Assembly: GCA_015075445.1 (NCBI GenBank)
Contig: JABTUJ010000010.1
Span: 62,001-126,000, forward strand
Direction of reading: 5' to 3'
Source of the DNA: Verrucomicrobiales bacterium
Lineage (GTDB): Bacteria > Verrucomicrobiota > Verrucomicrobiia > Limisphaerales > J093
Length of the DNA: 64,000 nt
The notes beneath the pieces were generated by a model that was not told the DNA's origin, made no database searches, and worked only from the letters and a program-made list of their open reading frames with translations. Of the stretch, positions 33,160 to 40,489 are shown piece by piece. A program made the position numbers and the translations under genes. Within the stretch, counting starts at the first letter, position 1, and every line of letters starts with the position of its first letter.

Positions 33160-34407
33160 ATGAGGACGATGATGGCACAGCAGCTAGCCGATGTCTTGGC
33201 ACGATTGGCGAACACCGACGGCCTGACCCGCCTGAAGCACGCCGTCTTTGACGAGAACTGCGGCGAAGGCGAGGCGTTAGACACACTTGGGAAGCTCTTT
33301 GTCAAGGTGGCGGCAGTGGGACGCGCAACTGCCATGGGACCGCATGAAATCACCGAGCTGAAGGCAGTGGAGGTCATTATCCAGAGTCTCCAGCGCAAGC
33401 GTGACGTGGGGACGTTGTTCATCCTCGGCTGTGCCTCGCGGATACCGGGACGCCCCACGGATCTATCTGAGCGTTGCCTCAGGGCAGCGTTGGATACAGA
33501 AGACCGTCAGCGCCTTTACGAACTCGCCGTCGACGAACTCGATCGTTGCACGACCTATAAGGAGCCGGTCAGGTCAGGTACGCGGGCAGCCTCCGCGAGC
33601 GCCCTTGCGCTGTTGGCTAGCGCAGGGTTTTCGCCTGCCTTCGCGTTGTCGGCGTCCCTGTTCGCGGAGGGTGAGGGTGTCACGCGCGACCAGGCGGCTG
33701 CAGCCCACTGGTACCGGATGGCGGCTATCGTTGGTGGAATGGAGGCCGCAGAACGCTTGGAGACGGTCGCCACGGCCTACGACTGGATGCTCGGCAGCCA
33801 GGCGACGCCACCAGCGCAATTCGACCAGTTCTGGCGCCATATGGCCGCGGTCGCACAAGACTCCGCCCGGCGAATCAAGGCGCTCTTCCTCCCCGGGGAC
33901 GAAATTGCCGCGCTGCTCGAGGGTGGTGAAGACGATTTCGAGTACGTGGAGTTCAAATCCACCCTGCGGTGGTGCATGAACGACAACTGCAAGAGGACCG
34001 AACTCGAGGCTGAGGTGGTCAGGGCACTCGCGGGCCTTCTCAACGCGAAAGGCGGCAGCTTGTTCATTGGCATCGCCCCTGACCGCACCGTTGTCGGCAT
34101 CGAGAGGGACTGGGACAGCCTCTCTCGGGAGCAGGACCGGAACAAGGACGGGTTCGACCGACATTTGCGTCAAGTGCTGGAGTCAAGACTCGGCAGCCTT
34201 CTGCAACTCCCGGTTCACATCGAGTACCATCCTTTACACCTCCACCAGGTGTGTCGGATCGTTGCCGCACCATCCGAGAGGCCGGTGTTCATCGGCAAGG
34301 GCCACGGGAACAAGTTCTTCGTCCGGTCCGGTCGGCAGACTCAAGACTGCAAAGAACCGGCGCGCTGCCATTACCTCAAACGCCGGTGGCCTGGCTTCAT
34401 CGACTAG
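33160..34407 (+). CDS. Sel1-like/AlbA_2 (Schlafen-type DNA-binding) protein
   Basis: 415 residues from the ATG at 33160 (MRTMMAQQLADVL); GTG 33148 is an alternative. About residues 160-195 (SASLFAEGEGVTRDQAAAAH, WYRMAAIVGG) fit one Sel1/TPR-like repeat. Residues about 260-400 form an AlbA_2 domain: YVEFKSTLRW (the E-F-K-x-S core), VVRALAGLLNAKGGSLFIGI, TVVGIERDW, RDKDGF-like NKDGFDRHL and ERPVFIGKGHGNKFFVRSG. AlbA_2 is shared with Schlafen proteins and many mobile or defence genes; no helicase or nuclease domain is attached. It follows the VapBC pair in an accessory patch. A role in nucleic-acid sensing is inferred only. Confidence 0.8.
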   Translation: MRTMMAQQLADVLARLANTDGLTRLKHAVFDENCGEGEALDTLGKLFVKVAAVGRATAMGPHEITELKAVEVIIQSLQRKRDVGTLFILGCASRIPGRPTDLSERCLRAALDTEDRQRLYELAVDELDRCTTYKEPVRSGTRAASASALALLASAGFSPAFALSASLFAEGEGVTRDQAAAAHWYRMAAIVGGMEAAERLETVATAYDWMLGSQATPPAQFDQFWRHMAAVAQDSARRIKALFLPGDEIAALLEGGEDDFEYVEFKSTLRWCMNDNCKRTELEAEVVRALAGLLNAKGGSLFIGIAPDRTVVGIERDWDSLSREQDRNKDGFDRHLRQVLESRLGSLLQLPVHIEYHPLHLHQVCRIVAAPSERPVFIGKGHGNKFFVRSGRQTQDCKEPARCHYLKRRWPGFID

Positions 34408-34464
34408 CGCCCCAAAATGCAGTAGGTCCCACCTCGGTCGAACAAAGTCCTTGCGGGCCGCGTC

Positions 34465-34490
34465 ACACATCTGCATTAATGCGCATGTGT
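34465..34490. promoter_or_regulatory. 26-bp near-perfect palindrome before the G3E GTPase
   Basis: ACACAT, two mismatched bases, GCATTAATGC, two mismatched bases, ATGTGT: 11 of 13 pairs match. The AT-rich centre stands out in this GC-rich region. It lies 81 bp upstream of the GTPase ATG and is a good repressor-site candidate (for example a Fur/Zur-type regulator), but identity is not established. Confidence 0.5.
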
Positions 34491-34571
34491 TCCGGAGACC
34501 CTGCAGCCCTCCTACGACCCACGCCGACGCCACGTACGGCTGAGCCCGCGGCACAACTCCCACGCCCGGCC

Positions 34572-35735
34572 ATGAAGACAAACGAGCCCCCCAGCGCCAC
34601 TCGCCCCAGGCCGACCCCCCAAGCCCGCTACATCATGATCGGCGGCTTCCTCGGCGCCGGTAAAACCACCGCCGTTGGCGCCCTGGCCAAACGATTGACC
34701 GGTGCCGGCCAACGCGTCGGCCTGATCACCAACGACCAGGGCCGCAATCTCGTGGACACCGCCATGCTCCGCGCCCAAGGCTTCGCGACGGAGGAAATCC
34801 CCGGCGGCTGCTTCTGTTGCCGGTTTAATTCGCTCGTCGAAGCGTCCCAACGGCTGACCGCCAGCACGCGACCTGAGGTCTTTATCGCCGAACCCGTGGG
34901 GAGTTGCACCGACCTGATCGCGACCGTCACCTATCCGCTGCGCCGGCTCTACGGCGACAACTTCACCGTGGCGCCCGTGAGCGTGCTGGTGGATCCGGTG
35001 CGCGCCGAGCGCATCCTCAGGCTGACCGCAGGCGGGACCTTTTCCGATAAAGTGCGCTACATCTACCTCAAGCAGATCGAGGAGGCCGACCTGGTGGTCA
35101 TCAGCAAGTCCGATCTGATCAACGACACCCGGCTCGAGGCGCTGCAGCAGGCCATCCGGGCGCAGTTCCCCAAGAAGGAAATCCTCACCGTCTCCGCCCG
35201 GACCGGTTCGAACCTCGACGAGTGGTTTGCCCGCCTCACCAGCGACGAGCAGGCGGGCGGCAAGGCGATGGAGGTGGATTACCAGATCTATGCGGATGGC
35301 GAGGCGTTGCTGGGCTGGCTCAATGGCACGGTCCGACTTTCGGCGAAGAAGGCGTTCGATGCGGAGGCCTTCCTCAAGCAACTGGCCGGGGCGATTCAGA
35401 AGCGCTTGCAGCGTCACGACGCGGAGGTGGCGCACTTGAAGATGACGGTGAGCCCGGACGACAACGTGGCCGGCGAGATCGCGGCTGTGAGCCTGGTAAG
35501 GAATGACTTTGTGCCCGAGTTGTCGTTCCACCTCGAACAGCCGATCAAGGGCGGGCAATTGATCGTCAACCTCCGGGCTGAGGCGGCACCCGACGTGCTC
35601 GGCACCGCGGTTGGCGAGAGCCTGGCCACCGTCGCGAAACAGTTCCCGGACCTGTCGGCGACCGTCGATCATCTGGAACACTTCCGGCCGGGCAAGCCCA
35701 CGCCCACGCATCGGGTCGAGCACCTCGCGGCCTGA
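34572..35735 (+). CDS. G3E-family GTPase (CobW/HypB-like metallochaperone)
   Basis: 387 residues from the ATG at 34572. Walker A is IGGFLGAGKTTAVGAL (24-33). The metal-binding motif of this family, CxCC, is present as GGCFCCRF (Cys80, Cys82, Cys83), followed by FIAEPVGSCTD and the guanine specificity motif VISKSDL. The C-terminal 170 residues are less typical and have no His-rich segment. These proteins hand Zn, Co or Ni to target enzymes with GTP hydrolysis. The cargo here is unknown. An operator-like palindrome sits upstream, and a broken aquaporin N-terminus follows 40 bp downstream. Confidence 0.9.
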   Translation: MKTNEPPSATRPRPTPQARYIMIGGFLGAGKTTAVGALAKRLTGAGQRVGLITNDQGRNLVDTAMLRAQGFATEEIPGGCFCCRFNSLVEASQRLTASTRPEVFIAEPVGSCTDLIATVTYPLRRLYGDNFTVAPVSVLVDPVRAERILRLTAGGTFSDKVRYIYLKQIEEADLVVISKSDLINDTRLEALQQAIRAQFPKKEILTVSARTGSNLDEWFARLTSDEQAGGKAMEVDYQIYADGEALLGWLNGTVRLSAKKAFDAEAFLKQLAGAIQKRLQRHDAEVAHLKMTVSPDDNVAGEIAAVSLVRNDFVPELSFHLEQPIKGGQLIVNLRAEAAPDVLGTAVGESLATVAKQFPDLSATVDHLEHFRPGKPTPTHRVEHLAA

Positions 35736-35775
35736 CGCAGCCCCGGCACGCGAACCGATCCCCCCTGCCGCGCCC

Positions 35776-35886
35776 ATGAAACCGCTACCCAGGTGGTTCG
35801 TCGGGGAGTTGTTTGGCACCTTCCTGCTGGTGTTCTTCGGGTGCGACATGGGGAAAGTGCTTTACACCCCGGAGCGGTCTCTCTAG
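35776..35886 (+). pseudogene. Truncated aquaporin/MIP-family N-terminus
   Basis: 36 codons. RWFVGELFGTFLLVFFGC is the first half of transmembrane helix 1 of MIP channels. Homology then stops and unrelated sequence leads to a TAG 35 bp before rpsO. No NPA motif follows. Seemingly a deletion remnant that once followed the GTPase. Confidence 0.55.
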
Positions 35887-35921
35887 CCTGCCCGTTCAGT
35901 TTGGTAGCGTAATCGAACGGT

Positions 35922-36179
35922 ATGCAATTGAAGAGCAAGACGATCGCAGACTTCCGCCTCCACGAGCAGGACACGGGATCCGCGGATGTGCAGGTGGCTT
36001 TGTTGACGCAGCGGATCAACGAGTTGACCGAGCACCTGCAGAAGCACCGCAAGGACCACAGCTCGCGGCGGGGTTTGCTGATGATGGTGGGCCAGCGGCG
36101 GCGTTTGCTGGATTACCTCCAGACCACCGACAACGATCGGTATCTGGCGGTCACCAAGAAGTTGAAGCTCCGTAAGTGA
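35922..36179 (+). CDS. rpsO: 30S ribosomal protein S15
   Basis: 85 residues, normal for S15. It binds the central domain of 16S rRNA early in 30S assembly. Characteristic segments: [35 protein letters not shown] and [13 protein letters not shown]. The gene precedes pnp, the same order as in many bacteria. No Shine-Dalgarno is obvious before the ATG (AACGGT). Confidence 0.97.
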   Translation: MQLKSKTIADFRLHEQDTGSADVQVALLTQRINELTEHLQKHRKDHSSRRGLLMMVGQRRRLLDYLQTTDNDRYLAVTKKLKLRK

Positions 36180-36252
36180 GTGTTGGTGCGGTCTTGCCTT
36201 CCCGTCCGATGACGGATTCCAGCGCTGCCACCTCGCCGGCTTCCCGGCGAAT

Positions 36253-36363
36253 GGGAACGGTTCGAGCGCGCCCCGTTCCCCGGCAGCCCAACCCCGGCGC
36301 GCCTCCAACCGGCCCGTCGGCTTAGGGAAATTTCATTGAGCTGCCCCCCGGCGGGCGGCTCAA
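36253..36363 (+). promoter_or_regulatory. rpsO-pnp intergenic hairpins (candidate pnp leader control)
   Basis: Two stems lie between rpsO and pnp. GGGAACGG (36253-36260) pairs perfectly with CCGTTCCC (36273-36280). TTGAGCTGCC (36336-36345) pairs with GGCGGCTCAA (36354-36363) with one mismatch. Neither has a T run. In E. coli a leader stem in the same position is cut by RNase III and used for PNPase autocontrol; a similar role here is inferred. Confidence 0.45.
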
Positions 36364-36413
36364 CGAAGTTCCTCCAGGCTGACGGGCCTCGACGCATGTC
36401 AGGCAGGCTCGTT

Positions 36414-39278
36414 ATGTCAGAGAAGATTACGGTCACAGTCGGCACCAAGGAGATCCATATCGAAACCGGGCGTTTGGCCAAACAGGCCGACGGCGCGGTG
36501 ACGGTGCAGTTGGGCGAAACCATTGTCGTCGTCGCCGCGGTCGCGGCCCTCGCGCCGCGGCCCGGACAGGAGTTCTTCCCCCTCACCGTTGATTATCGTG
36601 AAAAGGCAGCCGCCGTCGGGCGCTTTCCCGGCGGCTATTTCAAACGCGAAGGTCGGCCCACCGAGAAGGAGATTCTCACGTGTCGCATGACCGACCGCCC
36701 CATCCGGCCGCTGTTCCCCAAAGGCTGGTTCAACGAAGTCCAGGTGCAGAGCATCCTGCTCAGCGCCGACGGCGAGAACGACCCGGACGTCCTGAGCATC
36801 ATCGGCGCCTCGACCGCCTTGATGGTCAGTGACATCCCGTGGGCCGGCCCGCTCGGCGCCGTGCGCGTCGGCCGGATTAACGGCCAGTTCGTCGCCAACC
36901 CCGGGCACAGCCAGATGGCGGACAGCGATCTGGACCTCGTCTACGTGGGCAGCGAAACCGAGCTGGTCATGTTCGAAGGGGCCGCCAAGGAGATCACGGA
37001 GGCGGATTTCAACGCGGCCCTCCAGTTCGGTCACGCCTGCTGCCAACCCCTCATCGCCGCCCAGAAGGAACTCGCCGCCAAGGTCGGCAAACCCAAACGC
37101 GAGATCAAGGTCACCGTGGTCCCGGACGCGATCCTGAACGAGGCCAAAACCCTCGCCGGCGATCGGATTCTGCCGGCCCTGCTTACCCCCGGCAAACTGG
37201 CCCGGGAAGCGGCGTGGAGGGCCGTGACCGACGACGTGGGCGCCAAGCTGGTCGAGAAGTTCGGCGAGGAAACCGTCACGCCCTTCGTGCTCAAGGACGC
37301 GTTCTATTACCTCCAGAAGGAGGCGGTCCGGGCCCTCATCATGGACCAGGGCAAGCGCCTCGACGGACGGGGTCTGGACGACTTGCGGGCGTTGAGCTGC
37401 GACGTGGGTCTGCTGCCGCGCGCCCACGGTTCGGGGCTCTTCGCCCGGGGCGAAACCCAGGCGCTCTGTCTGGCGACCCTGGGCACCGTCGAGGACGCCC
37501 AAGAGCTGGATGCCTACACCGGCGGGGAAAGCGAGAAGCAGTTCATCCTGCACTACAACTTCCCCAACTTCTCCGTCGGCGAGACCGGCCGCATCATGGG
37601 GCCGGGCCGCCGCGAGATCGGCCACGGCGCCCTCGCCGAGCGCTCGATCGAGCCGATGGTGCCCTTCAAGGAGTTTCCTTACGCCGTCCGGGTCACCAGC
37701 GAGATCATGGAGTCCAACGGCTCGACCTCGATGGCCACCGTCTGCGCCGGCAGCCTGGCGCTGATGGACGCCGGCGTCCCGTTGATCCGCCCCGTCGCCG
37801 GCATCAGCATCGGGCTGTGCACCGCCCCCGGCCTTCCGGGTGCGCCCACCCGCTACCAGCTCCTCACCGACATCATCGGGGCCGAAGACGGCTTCGGTGA
37901 CATGGACTGCAAGATCGCCGGCACGGAGAAGGGCATTACCGGTTTCCAGCTCGATCTCAAGTTGCCCGGGGTGGCCCATAGCATCATGACCGAGGCCCTC
38001 GAGCGAGCGCGCGTCACCCGCCTCAAGATCCTCGAGGCCATGAGCGCGACCCTCCCGGCTCCCCGGACCGAACTCAGCAAGTACGCCCCGCGCATCCTCA
38101 GCCTCAAGATCAACCCCGAGAAGATCGGCGCCCTCATCGGGCCCGGTGGCAAGAACATCAAACGCATCTGCGACGAGTCGGGCTGCGAAATCAACATCGA
38201 GGACGACGGCACGGTCCAGATCTACTCGCGCAGCCCCGAAGGCATGGACATCGCCCGGCGCGAAGTCGAGGCGCTCAGCGCCGAGATCGAAGTCGGCAAG
38301 CTCTACCGTGGCAAGGTGGTCACCATCAAGGAATTCGGCTGCTTCGTCGAGGTCCTCCCCGGCAAGGACGGCCTCGTTCACGTCAGCGAACTCGCCAACT
38401 TCCGCGTCAAACAGGTCGAGGACATCGTCAAGCTCGGCGACGAGATCTGGGTCAAGTGCCTGGGCGTGGACGAGAAGGGACGCGTCCGCCTCTCCCGTCG
38501 CGCCGCGATGGAGGAACGCGACCGCCAGGAGCGAGAGAAGGAGACCGAAGGCGAGCCCGCCGTGTCTCCCGACGAAGAACCTGCTTCGCATCGGCCGGAA
38601 CGCGAAAGCGATCGCCGCGAAAGCGATCGCCGTGAAGGGGACCGGCGTGAATCCTCTGGCCGCGAAGGCGACCGCCGCGACAGTGACCGCCGCGAAGGAG
38701 AATCACGCGACAGCGACCGCCGGGAAAGCGACCGGCGGGAGGGGGATCGTCGTGAGGGGGATCGTCGCGAGGGCGACCGCCGCGAAGGCGACCGGCGTGA
38801 ATCGTATGGCCGCGAAGGCGACCGACGCGAGAGCGACCGACGGTATGACAGCGACCGACGGACCGAAGGCGACCGGCGTGAAAGCTACAGCCGGGATCGC
38901 GAAGGTGACCGCCGTGAAAGCGACCGCCGCTCCGAAGGTGACCGGCGCGAAGCCGACCGGCGACCCGAAGGCGATCGGCGTGAAGGTGACCGCCGCCCCG
39001 AAGGCGACCGGCGGGAAAGCTACAGCCGGGATCGCGAAGGCGACCGGCGTGAAAGTGACCGGCGCCCCGAAGGCGACCGCCGCCCCGAAGGGGATCGCCG
39101 CCCCGAAGGGGATCGCCGCCCCGAAGGTGACCGCCGCCCCGAAGGCGACCGCCGACCCGAAGGTGACCGCCGCCCCGAAGGGGATCGCCGCCCCGAAGGG
39201 GATCGGCGACCCGAAGGTGACCGGCGATCGGAGGGCCGTCGCGACCGAGGCGGGTTCCGTCGTGGCCGCGGCCGTTAA
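36414..39278 (+). CDS. pnp: Polyribonucleotide nucleotidyltransferase with a long charged repeat tail
   Basis: 954 residues from the ATG at 36414; typical PNPases are about 700. It degrades RNA 3' to 5' with phosphate. Two RNase PH domains flank a helical domain (TVDYREKAAAVGRFPGGYFK; then RALIMDQGKRLDGRGLDDL, FPNFSVGETGRIMGPGRREI and SNGSTSMATVCAGSLALMD). A KH domain (about 569-622, IGPGGKNIKRICDESGC) and an S1 domain (about 629-697, GLVHVSELANFRVKQV) follow. Residues about 699-954 are a low-complexity Arg/Glu/Asp tail, ending in nine RRPEGD hexamers and RRDRGGFRRGRGR. The tail may contact RNA or degradosome partners. A terminator follows at 39306-39356. Confidence 0.97.
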   Translation: MSEKITVTVGTKEIHIETGRLAKQADGAVTVQLGETIVVVAAVAALAPRPGQEFFPLTVDYREKAAAVGRFPGGYFKREGRPTEKEILTCRMTDRPIRPLFPKGWFNEVQVQSILLSADGENDPDVLSIIGASTALMVSDIPWAGPLGAVRVGRINGQFVANPGHSQMADSDLDLVYVGSETELVMFEGAAKEITEADFNAALQFGHACCQPLIAAQKELAAKVGKPKREIKVTVVPDAILNEAKTLAGDRILPALLTPGKLAREAAWRAVTDDVGAKLVEKFGEETVTPFVLKDAFYYLQKEAVRALIMDQGKRLDGRGLDDLRALSCDVGLLPRAHGSGLFARGETQALCLATLGTVEDAQELDAYTGGESEKQFILHYNFPNFSVGETGRIMGPGRREIGHGALAERSIEPMVPFKEFPYAVRVTSEIMESNGSTSMATVCAGSLALMDAGVPLIRPVAGISIGLCTAPGLPGAPTRYQLLTDIIGAEDGFGDMDCKIAGTEKGITGFQLDLKLPGVAHSIMTEALERARVTRLKILEAMSATLPAPRTELSKYAPRILSLKINPEKIGALIGPGGKNIKRICDESGCEINIEDDGTVQIYSRSPEGMDIARREVEALSAEIEVGKLYRGKVVTIKEFGCFVEVLPGKDGLVHVSELANFRVKQVEDIVKLGDEIWVKCLGVDEKGRVRLSRRAAMEERDRQEREKETEGEPAVSPDEEPASHRPERESDRRESDRREGDRRESSGREGDRRDSDRREGESRDSDRRESDRREGDRREGDRREGDRREGDRRESYGREGDRRESDRRYDSDRRTEGDRRESYSRDREGDRRESDRRSEGDRREADRRPEGDRREGDRRPEGDRRESYSRDREGDRRESDRRPEGDRRPEGDRRPEGDRRPEGDRRPEGDRRPEGDRRPEGDRRPEGDRRPEGDRRSEGRRDRGGFRRGRGR
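39059..39225 (+). repeat. 18-bp tandem repeat inside pnp
   Basis: About nine tandem 18-bp units (pattern CGCCGCCCCGAAGGCGAC) encoding RRPEGD. Looser copies extend upstream to about 38600. Such repeats are prone to slippage, so copy number may vary between strains or be mis-assembled. Confidence 0.85.
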
Positions 39279-39305
39279 GGCCCATTCCTTCCCTGCATTT
39301 CCACG

Positions 39306-39356
39306 GACTCCCCGGTGGGCGGGCGCGAAGCGCACGCCGCCGGGGAGTCTGGTTTT
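39306..39356 (+). terminator. Terminator between convergent pnp and amidase genes
   Basis: GACTCCCCGG (39306-39315) pairs perfectly with CCGGGGAGTC (39340-39349) and is followed by TGGTTTT. The 24-nt interior can form a second small stem. Confidence 0.65.
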
Positions 39357-39393
39357 CCAGGGTGCGGGCGGCGCGGGACGTCCGCCAGGAGGC

Positions 39394-40377
39394 TCAGCGT
39401 TCGACCTGGCGTTTGTAGCTCTTGACGGCCTCGACGATGGCATCGGCGAGCCTCGCGCGGAACGCCGCGTCCGTGATCTGCTTGAGCTCGGCCGGCGAAC
39501 TCATGAAACCGGCTTCGATCAACACCGCCGGCATCTGGACATCACGCAACACCGCGAAGCGGGCGCGCTTCACCCCGCGATCCACCAGGCCGAGGCGCCG
39601 GACGGCGGCCTTCTGAACCTGGTAGGCGAGCAGCACGCTCTGGGCCCCGGTGCCGTGTCCGGGCAGCCGCTGGCTCGAGGTCGCCGTTCGCGGAGCGTGG
39701 GTGGACGCAGCGTGGTTCGGCGTCAGGCAGAACACCTCCAGTCCGTGCACGGCGCCGTCGCTTCGGCCCAGGGAGTTGAAGTGCAGGCTGAGAAAGAGGT
39801 CCGCCTTCGAGTTGTTGGCCAGCGCCGCCCGTTCCGGCAGGCCCACGAACACGTCGCGGTTCCGGGTCAGCAGCACCTGGAAGCCGGCGGCCTGCAACTT
39901 GACGCGGAGTTGCTGGGCCAGGAGCAGGGTGTAGCGCTTCTCCAACTCCTGCCCTTCCTGGTTGCCCGGGTCCTTTCCGCCATGCCCGGGGTCCAGCATG
40001 ATCGTCCGCACCTTGTGGCCCGGCGGTGAGCGGACCGGCTGGAGCAACGGCTGCAGGACGGTCTCGATGTCCAGTGCCGAGAGATAAGCCTTGCCTGCCT
40101 GCACCGTCACCGGCACCGAAAGCCAGACCTTCACGCCATCCACGGTGGCCTGCTGCGAGTCCACGGCAAATCCGAGCCGGGTCGTCCGGTTGGTGAGCTG
40201 AAGGGTTTTGGTGGAGCGATTCCATTGCAGAGTGAACCGATGCGCCTCCGCCCAGGCCCCGAGCTCGTGCCAATCGCGACCTTGGAACTGGACGCGGGGA
40301 GCAACGGGAGCGGGGGCGGCACGGGCGCAGGCAATCCAGACCAGCGCCGTGGCCAGGAGCATCAGGACTCGGTTCAC
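39394..40377 (-). CDS. N-acetylmuramoyl-L-alanine amidase (Amidase_3)
   Basis: 327 residues with a signal peptide (MNRVLMLLATALVWIACARA). Residues about 28-115 form a small beta domain resembling the copper-amine-oxidase-like domain often found before amidases. The catalytic domain shows all zinc ligands: IMLDPGHGGKDPG (His132), Glu146 in QELEKRY and SLHFNS (His199), and the catalytic Glu288 in VLIEAGFMSSPAE. It cleaves the bond between MurNAc and L-Ala in peptidoglycan, as AmiA/B/C do in daughter-cell separation. No AMIN domain or LysM is seen. Transcribed towards pnp. Confidence 0.93.
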   Translation of the reverse strand: MNRVLMLLATALVWIACARAAPAPVAPRVQFQGRDWHELGAWAEAHRFTLQWNRSTKTLQLTNRTTRLGFAVDSQQATVDGVKVWLSVPVTVQAGKAYLSALDIETVLQPLLQPVRSPPGHKVRTIMLDPGHGGKDPGNQEGQELEKRYTLLLAQQLRVKLQAAGFQVLLTRNRDVFVGLPERAALANNSKADLFLSLHFNSLGRSDGAVHGLEVFCLTPNHAASTHAPRTATSSQRLPGHGTGAQSVLLAYQVQKAAVRRLGLVDRGVKRARFAVLRDVQMPAVLIEAGFMSSPAELKQITDAAFRARLADAIVEAVKSYKRQVER

Positions 40378-40489
40378 CGCGAAAAACGCTGCCGGTTGGG
40401 TGGAGAGCGAGCAAGCAAATCCCGGTTTGGCGCTCCCGTCCGTCGTCTCACGACTTGCCCGGCCCGCGGGTTGAGGTTAAAGGAGGCCG

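Noticed and set aside
36417..38591. 724-codon minus-strand open frame
   Set aside because: Antisense to pnp; composition (Asp/Glu/Ala/Gly) mirrors the complementary codons.
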